Source: Talinum fruticosum
Lineage: Eukaryota; Streptophyta; Magnoliopsida; Caryophyllales; Talinaceae
Reading direction: 5' to 3'
NCBI GenBank assembly: GCA_021018815.1
Contig: JAITYX010000002.1
Coordinates: 7,781,001-7,845,000 of the forward strand
Length of the DNA: 64,000 nt
This document shows, piece after piece, positions 12,838 to 25,188 of this stretch (position 1 is the first letter of the stretch; the number at the start of each line of letters is the position of its first letter). The notes below the pieces were generated by a model. The model saw only the letters and a program-made list of their open reading frames with translations, had not been told where the DNA came from and searched no databases. The translations under genes and the position numbers were made by a program.

Positions 12838-15800
12838 TGTACCTATAACATCAATCATAATTACGAGCCATACAGTATATTGACATAATGCCTTTCTTAA
12901 TCAATGTAAAGAGAAAAGTTGTGCAATATAATGTGCTCTAGGAAGAGCCGGCACATTTGTTAAACTTTTTTATTTTTCTTAAACCATCCAATATTTATTT
13001 TTAGGAGATACACATACATGTGTATATCACTATCTTGTAATAAAAATAGGAATTAAAATAGAGTGAAGAAGATATGGGCAAGTGGGGGTAAATTGCAATA
13101 ATATTATCCATCGATCCAACTGACAATTTGGAAGTTAATTTACAAAATAATTATGAAGTTTGGCTCTTTCTTGCGTATGGGAATGGATTGGGTCCCCTCC
13201 CTCCCCTCACACGACAAAAGAACTCACATCAAAAATAAATTTAAAAATTAAGAAAAACAAATAAAAAGAAGAGAGAGAGTAGGGGGACTTTGCCTTTCAT
13301 CTTTACATAAACAACAATTCAGTGATGATAGTATACAAATTATTGTCAAAAGTATCATTTAAACATCATCGTACAATTTTAAAAGACTAAAACAACTCAT
13401 AATATTTTGGATTTTAATATTCTGAATTTTGAGACATGTTCTTTACAATATTCCGAATTATTAATTGACCTCTAACATTCCCATCTTTAATATTAATATT
13501 TTTTAATATTTTATATTTTAAAAACTAACCTTATCTGTCTCAATTTTATTTTTACCATTCTAACACGCCCATAGTAATATATCTTTCTTTTTTGGTCCCC
13601 TTTTAGCATGAGTAATTTTATTTCCTCAAATCTAACTAAATACAATTTATTTTTCTTAATTTTCGCAATTCTTATCATCTTTATTTAAAGTAGTTGCTTG
13701 ATTTGTCCATTATTTTATTTTTATTAATTCTTTTGATGTATTACACACTACTATATTTTTTTAATTATTTTATCTAAGTATTTAGATTGAAAACTATTGA
13801 GAATATATTGATTCATAAGAAAATTATTATTAAAATGTAATGCAAATCATACAATGCATCGTGTTACACCAATTCGCAAAATTAATGACTGAACTAATAA
13901 ATCTTTTCAATCGCATCATACAAATCAAATATAATCTTTAATCACCATGATATTTTCTGTAGATCAATTTAAAGTAACAATAAATAAAGCTCCAAATTCA
14001 CCAAGGAAACAAGAAAAGAAAGGAAGGAAGTGACCTCTCTTCCTAGCCCTTAGGCTAGCTTGGAGGTCTGGAGTCATAATCTATATATTTTTGCCCCCAC
14101 TAATATATTGATCATGGTGCTATAGACTCGAGTTATAGTTAACTGCAGTAAAATTAACTCTAAATTTATTAAACACGTGAAAGAAATATCAATACCACTA
14201 TATTCAAAATAAACTCAATTTGAATATTTTTTTAAAAAAATTTATTACTTTTTTATAAAATCCAAAATATAACCCGATCTCAATCATATTAATCTGAAAA
14301 TTAAACTGAATAATGCACTTTGTACTTCTATAACAACAGTTAAACCCTAACAATTGACAAGGCTTAATAACAAAGGGCAGTACAAAATGAATTTATCCGA
14401 GTGGAGCCCGCCATTATGTGCACGTGCGAGGATTTGCCCATTCAATTGGGGCAGGCCCGACATAGCCCAGGCAAGGGAGGGACCACTGCCGAATATTTGA
14501 AAATCTCCGGGGGCCAATTCGCAAAAAGAGAAAAATAAGGGATGCACCCAGTCGTACCTATAAATAAAAAGAAAATGAATCATAGAAAACTTTGTAATAA
14601 AAGGATTGGACCGACCGCCCAAGAGATGAGGCCCTCTAAGTCTAACATTCTCAAAAAGTCAGGAACGAGTTTCACACACAAACAAAATATATACAGTAAC
14701 AAACAATAAAAAACACAAAAAAGGAAAAAACAATAAAGTCAGTAAAAAGGAAGGGGAAACCTACTTTTTTTTTCTTTCTCGCTCTATTTTATTTCCAAAG
14801 TTTATAAACTCTTATACGACTAACTTCATTCATATTTGTCTAACTCAAATATTCAATAGTCTTCCTTTAATAATAGAGTAATATAATCCCCAGTAAAGTA
14901 CAGATTGATATAGTAGTGATTCCGCTTTAGTAAGAAAGAGAATATAAGTTGAAATCTTCGAAAATATAATTATTAAAATAATTTCTATCTTATATATTTG
15001 TTGCCTAAAAAAAGACAATTTTAAAGTTTAATTTTAATTGATTCGTAACCAATAATTCTCCATGATATGATGCGACTTGAATAAACATCCAACTAATTAC
15101 TTTGTTATTCTATTATATTTGATGACAAAGTAGCTGAACCAATAACTATATATACGTAGATGGATATATAGTATATGAGCAAGAATTTTTGGCACTTTTG
15201 AGGACTTGTATAAGAAGTGACAGCCTATTATTAAAGCTAGCAATATTTGATTACATCTAATTACAGTGAATTTACCCGACTGTCAAAATCGAGTTTGATT
15301 ATAAATTTTTTGTTTGAATTTTAGATTAGGATATGAGATTTTACTATTTTTGATATTCGAACTCAATTTTAGTATGAATTTAGGCTTATCTCGACTCGAA
15401 AAATTGGGTACGTCCAATGACCAATATGATCAACCCGAATTCAAATTTTTACTAGGTAAAAAAATAAATAAATAAAGCTAAGATGTCAAGGTGTTAAAAT
15501 ATGATTTTAAGTTAGTGATATATAGATATATAGAGTTGAGAGGGACAGCGACTTGGATGTGAATAGCAAGACTACAAAATTAAAAAGAAGTTTGAATAAA
15601 TCAATTAGTGTTCATATCTCAGGTCTCAACATCACCTTAATTTTCCCCACTAATAAATTAATAATTTCTCCATGCGTGCGATGCGAGCTTCTTAACTTGT
15701 CATTTTATTCCTCCTCAAATTATTTTGTTACATTGCATCCATCTATCTCATGGAAATTAATTAATAATATAGGTCTAATTAGTTGACTTTTAATTTCCAT

Positions 15801-18184
15801 AATGTTAATTAAAAGCTAAATTTTATTTCATTTATCATCTATGTAGGTCAAGGGATAAGATGGAACATTTGGGAAGAGCAAGAATAAGGGGAAAAATATC
15901 TATTTCTGTTCGTTTTTATTCATTTATGATATTTACGTATGTTTCTATTTTTATTTCTGTTTCAATATATGCTTTTCTTTTATATAATTTCGAACATACC
16001 CTAAATTGTCTTAGAGTATAAAATTTAGCCATTAATATAATTAGATTACAAGTTGTAAATTATTTGTGTTTGTCAATATTTAATAAAATCAAATTTAATG
16101 GGGGAAAAAAGGAAATTTGGCTTCATGCATTGATCATGAAATATAAAAGTGGCCTACAAAATCTGAATACTTAAGATTGATGGGATGTTGAGGTGACATC
16201 AATATCTTTAGAAATTCTTGGTTATTAGCAAGCGCATATCATTCAATATTTTTCATCATATTCATGATATTCATGATTCTACACTTGCCCAAATGCCACC
16301 TCATCTACCCTTAGCCCTACGAGTCCTACCCTTCATGGACCCAACGTGACAACCAGTTTTACAAATTAAATACTAATAATATATAATATTAATTTTCTCT
16401 TTTTGTTTTTTTTTTTTTTTTGGCTATGGGGTGGGTCAGTATGTATTTAATTAATTAATACCAATGCATTAGTCATGGTTGGTTGACCTGGTTAATAATT
16501 ATTTATAATTTTTGAGGGATTAAATTAGTTAATGTCAGTTGGCCATAATTTGTAGTATATTTTGTATTTAAAGTCATATGCTCGATTGGGTAAATTTCAA
16601 CTAATGATTTGTTTGTTCTAACTCCTAAAAACCCCCGACGAAAAAAAAATTAAAAATATTGATGATTGTTGATAATAAGTATGTACTTAATCTCACTGAT
16701 TTAAGGTTGGTGAATATGGTGATGATAGTTTCCATGGTTGGTGGCTATGTTTCATGTCTCTTTCTTTGGGCCAATATAAGTTGTATCAAGCAAGATCTAA
16801 TTTATGAGCTTCAATGTATGTTGGAGCAGGAAGTTGTCTACCTCGATTTGGTATTAGCGAGCTACTTTGTATTAAGTACTATATATGAATTATGTTTATT
16901 GATTAAATTAAAGATGATTTTAAAAGTAGTTAATAATATATATAAAAAAAAAAGAAGTTCCACAAGATACGGAAATTTAAACCCTAACAATGCCTAAAGA
17001 AGATGGCCAAATTGCAACCAAATTAAGAGATTTTTGTTTTTCTTCTTTAGATTTGAGAAAGACTTTAATAATATAATGGATTGAAATGATAACATCGATC
17101 CATAAATATTTATGGAGCTATGCCTAATAGTGAGCCGATCTTATATGATTCTTTTAGCCAAGTACTTAAAGGGACTAATAGTAATAAAAATAAGAGTATG
17201 TCCGAGTACACGAAAAAGAGTGCTGAAATTGGAGAGACTAAAGAGACGTTGGGTGACAAATAATTGAGACAAGGCAGGGAGCCACCAATAGTTTTGGTGG
17301 AACACCATTACCATCACCATGTCCAAAGAAACACTATCATTCAGGTGCAGCACAGCTATTTTCATAATTCAATAAATTAATATATAAATTTAAAATTTAT
17401 TTTTTAAAATTTACTCTTTATTTTTACGGTGATTATTTCTAAAAAAATTAAATTATCTTCTTAAAATTATGTCATGTGATCGAATTCATAGAGTAAAGTC
17501 CATAGCATAAGTATTGGTCATAATCTGCCTTTTTTTTCACATAAATTAAAAGCTCAATTTAAAAACGAATTTACCAAATATACATATTATCTTTTTGAAT
17601 TATTAGGTTAAAGAGATAATTTCAGTAAACAATTTTTTAGGCAAAGACATGTCCAAAAACTATCAGCGCCATTTAAACAGAGAAATGGGGTAGTTTGTTG
17701 CAATTAGCTTAGCTGTCCCGAATGGCTGAAATTCTAACCACCCATATCTTGACCTTAATATTCTCTATATAATTAAACACCCTTTCCCTCCCTTCACCTA
17801 CTGTTACTACCGCTAGTCTGTTGTTCTTTCTCTTTCTAACTACTTTTTGTTACCCAATTTACTCCTGCAGCTAGCTATTCATTTCACCTCTTTTATCCAC
17901 TAATACGCCATTACGCCCTCGCAAACACAAATAGTTTTACATTATCAAGAAAATATACCTACACGATTGTTTTTTTTGTTTTTTTATGAAAGTAGAAATT
18001 ATTAGACAGCTAACCTCTTTAACTACATCAGTTGTCAATTATGTTATACCAGATATTTGATATATACATATATATATATACACAAGTGTTCAGCAGATTC
18101 GATCCAATAATAAAATAAATTAACTTTTTCAAGTATCGGTTACTTTTTCGATCATAGACGTATATATATACTTCATATAGAATA
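12838..18184. other. Intergenic, no supported gene
   Basis: AT-rich DNA with many short shadow ORFs. A more GC-balanced patch at 14395-14640 contains a CACGTG core near 14420 but no recognisable protein on either strand. A TATATAAT word near 17765 is followed by a CT-rich stretch, but no ORF or RNA follows. The 112-residue plus ORF at 16659-16997 has no homology that I recognise. Confidence 0.55.
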
Positions 18185-18290
18185 CCTTATTTCATTTAAT
18201 TGTTGTAATATTGTAAGGAAATTGAAACAAAGTTGTAAGGAATTGTAAGGAGATATAAGAAGTTGTAAGTTAAAGTTAAATGAAACAGGG
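18185..18290. mobile_element. Very short inverted-repeat element (MITE remnant?)
   Basis: CCTTATTTCATTTAA at the left and TTAAATGAAACAGGG at the right form imperfect inverted ends about 105 bp apart. The interior repeats TTGTAAGG. No target duplication was seen, so this could be chance in AT-rich DNA. Confidence 0.3.
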
Positions 18291-21200
18291 CGTTGGCTAT
18301 TTTCATGTGAATGAATGGGAATAAATGAATGTTATAATGTAAGGGCTAAGAAAGGGTATATCATCACCCTCAATACAAGACCACGCAAAGGATAATTTGT
18401 GATTACTTTGGGGAGAAATATAATTATTAAAAGGAGATTAATTAGATTGAGAAGAGGAAAAGCATCAACCTCTTTGTACTCACTCTCTTACGAATCTTGA
18501 AAGTCAAGTGTTTTCGGTTACCTAAAGAATCTGCATCATTCTCATCCACCCTCATCATTTCCCATATATACATTCCATCATTACTCTCATTTTCTTAAGA
18601 ATAGGATAAACTTCTCTTTCATATAGCTTCTTAATTATGGGATATTAAAAAACATAATCATTATTAGATAACAAGACGATATCAATCCGCTTCAATTGTC
18701 ATCGTCAAAATTAAATCGATCGTAAATTATTTTGTTATGAAGACATTATGTTCTCGACTTATCGATAATGAAAATTAATGCTATAGATTTGTTGTGAATA
18801 CGTTAGACTTATAGGTAATGAAAATTAATGCCATCGATGGCATTGCACAATTGAACCCTACCAAACATAAGAATGAGCAGCCAAGGAAGGAAAAAAAAAA
18901 AAAAAGAAAAGAAAAGTGAGATATAAAGAAAGAAAAGATATGAATGGTAGATTTCCTGGCAGAAAGATAAGAAACATAAAGATGTGATTATGCCTGAACT
19001 TCGTCCGACAAATTAAGGGTAGCTTAATTTGAGTTTTAATTGGACTGACGCCGCAATCAATGGACGTGTTACAGTCTCAATAATTTCCATTCAAAAAAAT
19101 TAGTACAATTGTCAATAATTAGCAGTAAACTAGGTGCCCTTTTTCGCTCTTTAAGCAACACTAATTTTGTCACATTTTTGTTTATTTCAGTTTATGGTCT
19201 AATGTTTTTTTTAATTTTTACGTAAGAATTTTATTTTGAAGATACATACTGACCTCAAATATTATAATTTACGTCATAAAATTAAGTATGGTGTTTAGTT
19301 GGACCAATAAGAATTGAATCTTGAAAAAAGACTCAGTTATTGTTGAAACAAATATTCTAAAGTTCATGTCTCGCATTTAGGATATTCTTATATTGTTAGA
19401 TTTGACTATTTGTTACTTAATTAAACAAGTTAATTTTTCGTTAAAGAGCGGTCCACTACATGCCTCAACTTATCCAACAATAACCACAAAAAATAACCCC
19501 TGGAGTAGTTGGTTCATTTTGGAGCCAATCTAGGTTGAGAGAAAGAGGGCAGGGGAGCTTATGTGAATGAGTAATTGAGTCCCATGTCGGTGTGTGAGAA
19601 CAAAAGAAACTAATCGACTCAAGGAGAATGGAATTTGAGTAAGAATTTTCATCCTAGCCACCTAGCCATAAGTATTTGCCTTTATAAAAAGGGGATTAGG
19701 GGTCTACCTATCCACACTTTCCTTCCAAGTTCGATTTTAATGGCAAATTTAGTATTTACCTTGATAAAAAGGGGCTTAGAGGTATACCTTTCCACACTTT
19801 CCTTTTAAATTCGATCTTGGGATATGACAAATTTCTAACTTTGTGTTCGAAAAATTTGCTTCTGGTGACTAGTTCGTGAGCTTTTGATCAAGACTTTGGT
19901 ATTCCTCTCTTGACCTACAAAAGCCCACTGATATACTTCTAAGATTGGGTCCAGCCAGCGAACCAGGCTTACTTACCAAAGAAAAAAAAACTCGAGCATG
20001 CACTCTTTGGTTTGATATAGAAAATGACCCATTACAAGCATGCAAATAAAGTGTATTAATTCCTTTGTTGTGGTCACCTATTTACACTCTTGAGGACCAC
20101 ATTGATTAAATAGAGAGGGTGATAAGTTATAATCAATTCAGAATATAATGTCATGATTTGATCTTGAAACTTCATTTAGGTTGGTGGGCACTGACAATTT
20201 TTCCCCCAGTTTCTCTTTACATGCTAAATTTTAGTTTCTTAGTTCACCTTGAAGTTGATTGTGTATGCCCTATTTGCCCTTAATTATAGCTGGCTATTTG
20301 CATTAATATGCTTCATTGAGATGAAGTGATATTGATCCATGATGTGGGACTTGTGTTTTTTCCATGATATTAAAGTGTTAATCATGTTATTAGTATTGCC
20401 ATTAGTATGTTTTTAGACAATCCTTGGCTTGTATTAACATTTTTTTGCCAATAGTCTATTCTTAGCTAAATGGCTTGTAGGGGTGCTTCTTAGGTACGGG
20501 ACAAGTTCATTTCAAGTTGCACAAAGTTGCTTATCTTGATTAAATTCTCCTCCTATATAATTCACAATATCTTCCTTTTCTCTCAGTACACTTTGAGAAG
20601 ATATCTTTCTACATTTTTTTTGGGGAGGTGGGGACAGAAAATAAAAGTTTAGATAAAAATTTCATGTAATAAGACAATAGATTATTTTTTGAATTATAAT
20701 TAACTTTATTTCTGTTGCGAACGAAATACATCGATGTGATTACTTACATAAAATAAGGGAGGATAAATTAAACCGCAACCGAATACGTTTATGGATAATT
20801 GGAAAATTAATGAAGAATGATGAAAGATAATGGAGGATGTAGTGACTGGGACAAGTAATTGAATTGATAGAATTGTTGATGAACCTCCGTTGTCTTACAT
20901 TAGTTGAGGGTCTTGTGTTAGTTTCGGTTAAATTTTGTATTTTATATTTTCTGTCCATTATGTTAAAAAAAAGAAGAAAAACAAATACAATGGAAAATAA
21001 AGATCTGTAGTATAGTTTAGTGGGCTCAACTCTCGTTCATGTAAGGCCCATTTTGTTAGAGAATTTGGGCCTCAAAATTTGACCCATTTTATATTTTTAC
21101 GAAAAATTTGACCCATATATTAATATTAATCAGTCTAAGGCTCGAAAAATAGAAAATAAAACAAAAAAAGATCATAATAATTTTCAACACGTGGTGGTGG

Positions 21201-21300
21201 ATGATACTAAGAAAAGAAGGGTCATATACTCATATTCCTAATCTCCCGCCTCTTTGTGTTAACCAGTGCTTTTAATAACCAAACACTAGCCGAATTTAAA
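18291..21300. other. Intergenic, one local tandem duplication, no gene
   Basis: No coding region is supported. Apart from the 80-bp duplication at 19672-19834, I see only homopurine runs (near 18890-18915) and AT-rich sequence. The 72-residue minus-strand ORF at 20740-20958 has no recognisable family. Confidence 0.5.
19672..19834. repeat. Tandem duplication of about 80 bp carrying a TATA-like core
   Basis: GTATTTGCC at 19672 recurs as GTATTTACC at 19752. Both copies continue with ATAAAAAGGGG, then CTACC/TACC, CACACTTTCCTT and TTCGAT. The first copy reads TATAAAAAGG. It could be a promoter fragment or part of an old LTR; no flanking LTR pair was found. Confidence 0.6.
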
Positions 21301-21382
21301 GAAGCTTTCCTCAATAAATTATAGGGTTGAAGCCATTTCCCATTTTTTCAGCAGCAAAGAAAGAGTCTGATAGAGACACAAT

Positions 21383-22385
21383 ATGGCATCTGCAATGGTG
21401 GCTGCGGTGACTCCAACCCCGGCTCCGGCTACGTTGACGCCGGAGCCGATAAATATGAATCAAAAAAGAATAGAATTCAGGTTTCTAATACTAAGAAGCC
21501 TCTATTCTTCTATGTCAATCTAGCAAAGGTTAGTATAATTTCTATGCATTGTGTAACTCTCTTTATTTTTCGTTTTCTCTACCCGAGACATAGGATTCGC
21601 ACAGCGTAGACATGATTTACTAACTAATATAAGACTTTTGTATCATGAACGATCAAATGTTATTTTTTAAATAAACTTTCATGTACCTAATTTGAACATT
21701 AAAAAGAAATGCTAAATTTTGACCTTCACATTTGATTGTTTTGAATTTTGTTGAGTGCATTGATGAATTAACTTGATGGATACAGAGATATATGCGACAA
21801 CACAATGAGGTCGAATTGTCTGCATTGGGCATGGGTATGTCGAATTTTTATGATAAAACATTCATTTTTTTATGATTTTTCTTATTCTTTTTATATTATT
21901 ACCGTTTTTATAATTTTGATTCAACAGACTATAACAACGGTTGTTACTGTTGCTGAGATTCTAAAGAACAATGGATTCGCTTTGGAGAAACGTAATAATA
22001 TATTGACCCTCGTTTTTATTCGAACTATTCTTTCTTTCTTTTCCCCCTCTTCATTTACTAACGTCTTTGATTTATTTGGGACTTGAAATCAGAGGTTTGT
22101 ACATCTACTATGGGTATGAAAGATGAAAACAAAGGTCGGATAGTTCAAAAGGCTAAGGTAGACTTTTATTTTGATAATAACATTTTGTTATGTACTAATA
22201 TCTCTTTCTTTTGGTTTTCCAAGTACGATGTTATTGTTTGAAAATCTATTTTAAATGTTAATTTTTATATATTTTTTTCTTTTCATGTTTACACGGCGAT
22301 TAAAATTATTTTAGAGAAAACAGATAAATTCAACTCTCCGAAACATCGCCCAGGAAAAAGAATACCATACCACCGGCCAATATGA
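21383..22385 (+). pseudogene. Alba DNA/RNA-binding domain gene, apparently disabled
   Basis: Exon-like blocks 21383-21528, 21786-21834, 21928-21991, 22093-22157 and about 22299-22385 align in order with the small plant Alba proteins. Recognisable pieces are NRIQVSNTKKPLFFYVNLAK, RYMRQHNEVELSALGM, TVVTVAEILKNNGFALEK, KGRIVQKAK and IILEKTDKF. Defects: the A-run before NRIQV (in the 21460s) has six As where the frame needs seven; the third acceptor (CAG, 21925-21927) is one base out of phase; the last exon has CG instead of AG before it; the C-terminus ends early after TDKF. Introns are retained, so it is a decayed gene, not a retrocopy. Known role of intact relatives: nucleic-acid binding, including R-loop or mRNA association. 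An intact paralogue may exist elsewhere. Confidence 0.75.
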
Positions 22386-24560
22386 ACGAAGCTTCTAATG
22401 AGAAGACAGAAGAAGGAAAATAGTATTGTAAATATTATGGACCGTTGTTCCGACTCGAAGAATTTTATGACTACCCTAATTTTAATTTATTGAAGGTACA
22501 TATACAAGGATGAATATCATGTTGTGATCGATACTAAATGCAAATTATCACACGTAGAGTTAATGTTTGGCGTATGGGTTTAACTTTTGCTTCCTAGAGT
22601 ATGAAGCTTATGTATTTTGTAATTTTTTTTTTTCAACTTCTAATTTTTTATTACCTTTTACATTCTGATGGGGCATGTATTTGTAACCCAATTAAGTCAT
22701 TTTACTATGATTAATGAAGGAGCAATGGTTGTATTTGTAGTCATGAAGAAGTCTCTCTCGTCTCCCCTCTTTGTCCCCTCTTTTTCTCATTTTATTACGA
22801 TTATATATATTTAGATTTATAAAATTACTTTACATAAAATTTTAAAAGAAGGAAATAAATGATTAAATTTTGTGGTGTATCACAAAGTTCAATTTCTAAA
22901 CGTTTCATTTTTTCAACTAAAAGTTTATTTGGAAAAAAATGAACAAAATAATCCTAAAATTTAGTAATTAAACAAAATTAGGCGATAGTTAGATACAAAT
23001 CATAACATGCAAGAACTAGACAAAAATAATTTAATAATTAAACAAAATTTTACGTTCTTTGAATTAGTATTCATGAATAGAGTGAGAGAGGTTAAGTTTG
23101 AGAACTTAGAGACGATGATGTCTAGAAAACCTCGAATGAAATGACCTAAACATCGAAAATATACTATTCAAATTGGATCCCAACTTCAATTCATTTGAAC
23201 CAATCTTGTTTTATTTAAAAGTAACCATTTTCTCCCTTCCTCCTCTTTAAACCCCGATTCCGCATCTATTTTCTAGATTATTGAGGTCATTCATTGGCCT
23301 AGTTTCACCCATTGATAAGCCTCTTTTACTCAATTTCTTCAATCGAATCAAGATCTAAAGATATCGTTATTTTCTTTCCAATAAATTGTTTCTCCTTTTT
23401 CCGAGAGTTGGGTTTCTCTTCTTCTTGTGAGAGTTAGGGTTTTCTCTTTTTGTGAGAGTTTGGTTTATCTCCTTCTTGTAATAGTCTTAGAGTTATTTCT
23501 CTTGCCAATACATGCATGTTTTATTATCGAGGTCGTTGATTCAATTGGATGATATATTTTTGATATTTTTATCAATTAGTTTTATTGGTTTTGATTGAGA
23601 ATAGTTCAACAATGGAATTTCATATGGCTCGATCAAAGTGATATTTTCTGCAGATTAGATCTATTATATAACTCGGAGATATGTTTTATAAAGTTATACA
23701 ATAGCTCTTCGATGTTCGAAAAGACATATTGAAGTCGAAGAACACGTTTTGTAGCCAGATTGATGCTATAAATATGGAGCCGAACAGAAGTATATTTACC
23801 ATTAACTTTGTTGAAATAGAGATCTATTTTGTTATTTTAGATTTATTCTTGTTGGATAATTATCTTTGTAAATGTCGTATGACTTTTTATTAATAAAATT
23901 TCTCTTTCTATAAAAAAACATCTTGTTTGATTTGAACGTTTTTTCTTTAAAATTACTTTTCTTTACAACACAACATTAGTAGGCGAAATATCGATGGATG
24001 CAAAATAAACACAAATTAAAATTAATCCGATTCAAAATTAGGGTATGTTCGAATTAGTATTTGTAACCCCGCTAACCACTCATAACAAATTTTAACAGCT
24101 TATAACAGTTCATAATATCTACAAAAGTTCATAACAACTAGTTATAACCGGTATAACACTTACCACTATAACAACTAATCATAACCTCATATAATTATTT
24201 ATTAATAATATTATTATTATTATTTTTATTATTACTCTCATTATTCAGTAATATAATAATATTATTAATATTATTATTATCATAATAACAGCTCCTAATA
24301 GTTATAACCGCTAATTACAACAACTCATAAAAACTCTTAGTCGTTATAAATGTTATAACGGTGAGTTTAAATAGCAAAAACGAATAGACATTCAAGAGGA
24401 GAAAATGAAAACAGTAAAGGGGCTAATAGCCAACTCGACCCATATTGTCCAAAGTATGAGGCCCAAACGCTTCCCACCAAAAAAAAGGGAAAAAGAAAAA
24501 GAAAAAGAAAAAGAAATCGAAGAAGGCGAGAGAGAGGGACAGAGAGAGGGCGTGTCTTCC
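22386..24560. other. Intergenic upstream of FLK
   Basis: No gene supported. 24041-24364 is dense in ATAAC/GTTAT words in both orientations (inverted-repeat-like, possibly a MITE), including an ATTATT-rich centre. A TATAAAT word at about 24345 could serve FLK, but its spacing to the transcript start is unclear. Confidence 0.4.
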
Positions 24561-24659
24561 TGTCTGTGTATCTGAGTAGAAAGTAGAAATCTTGCGAAAA
24601 CCTAAAAGCTGGAAGCCAAATCAGTGCTGTACTCAGCTCAGCTACCGCCACGCCTTGGC

Positions 24660-25188
24660 TGTTTCTCTCTCCTCAGTCCTTCATCGCTGCCTCTTGCGGC
24701 AACTCTTGTTTCTCTATCCCTCTCTCTGTCACTGTGAGTCTCTCTCTCTCTCTCTCGTTCTTGTTTCTTGACCTAGGGTTTCTGCGTAACTGTTCTTGTA
24801 TAAGCTCAGTCGTCTCATTTCTTTTATTTTCTGTTTTGGTTTCTGGTGTTTTTCCTTTTGCTTCGCGTTTAATTCACTTTTTCGAGAGTCGTTTATTGAT
24901 GCCTTTGTGCATCTGCTTTCTTCTGCGTTTTTGGGTGCCATTTGCTGCTTTATTTCCGGAATTTCAGTGACTCGCAATTCCATGAAAATTATATGTTTTT
25001 AATCAAGGTCATGAAAATTGGGTTTTTCTGTTGGAGTTATTTTTAGAGTGGTTCGCCATGGAATCGGGCTGCTGCTGACAATTCAGCTTGATGTTTGCAT
25101 AGTTCTGCTTCTGATTTCCTTGGTGGGTGTTTTATCTCTGTGAGTGACCTTGGCCATTTCCACTTATATGGTGTACAGTGCGTTAAGA
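24660..25188 (+). promoter_or_regulatory. FLK 5' leader with leader intron
   Basis: A CT-rich leader precedes a donor CACT/GTGAGT (intron from 24734). The acceptor GTACAG ends at 25178, ten bases before the chosen ATG at 25189. The leader intron begins with a (TC)n run (24739-24755). Confidence 0.5.

Noticed and set aside
14347..14622. 91-residue minus-strand ORF in the GC-balanced patch
   Set aside because: No domain, no conserved motif, and no transcription signals.
16659..16997. 112-residue plus-strand ORF in intergenic DNA
   Set aside because: Hydrophobic, AT-rich composition expected of random AT-rich sequence; no family recognised.
22700..23960. LTR retrotransposon between Alba and FLK
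   Set aside because: No paired LTRs, primer-binding site or polyprotein frame could be found.
24041..24364. GTTAT/ATAAC-rich block as a definite MITE
   Set aside because: Terminal inverted repeats and target duplication not clear enough for a separate element call.
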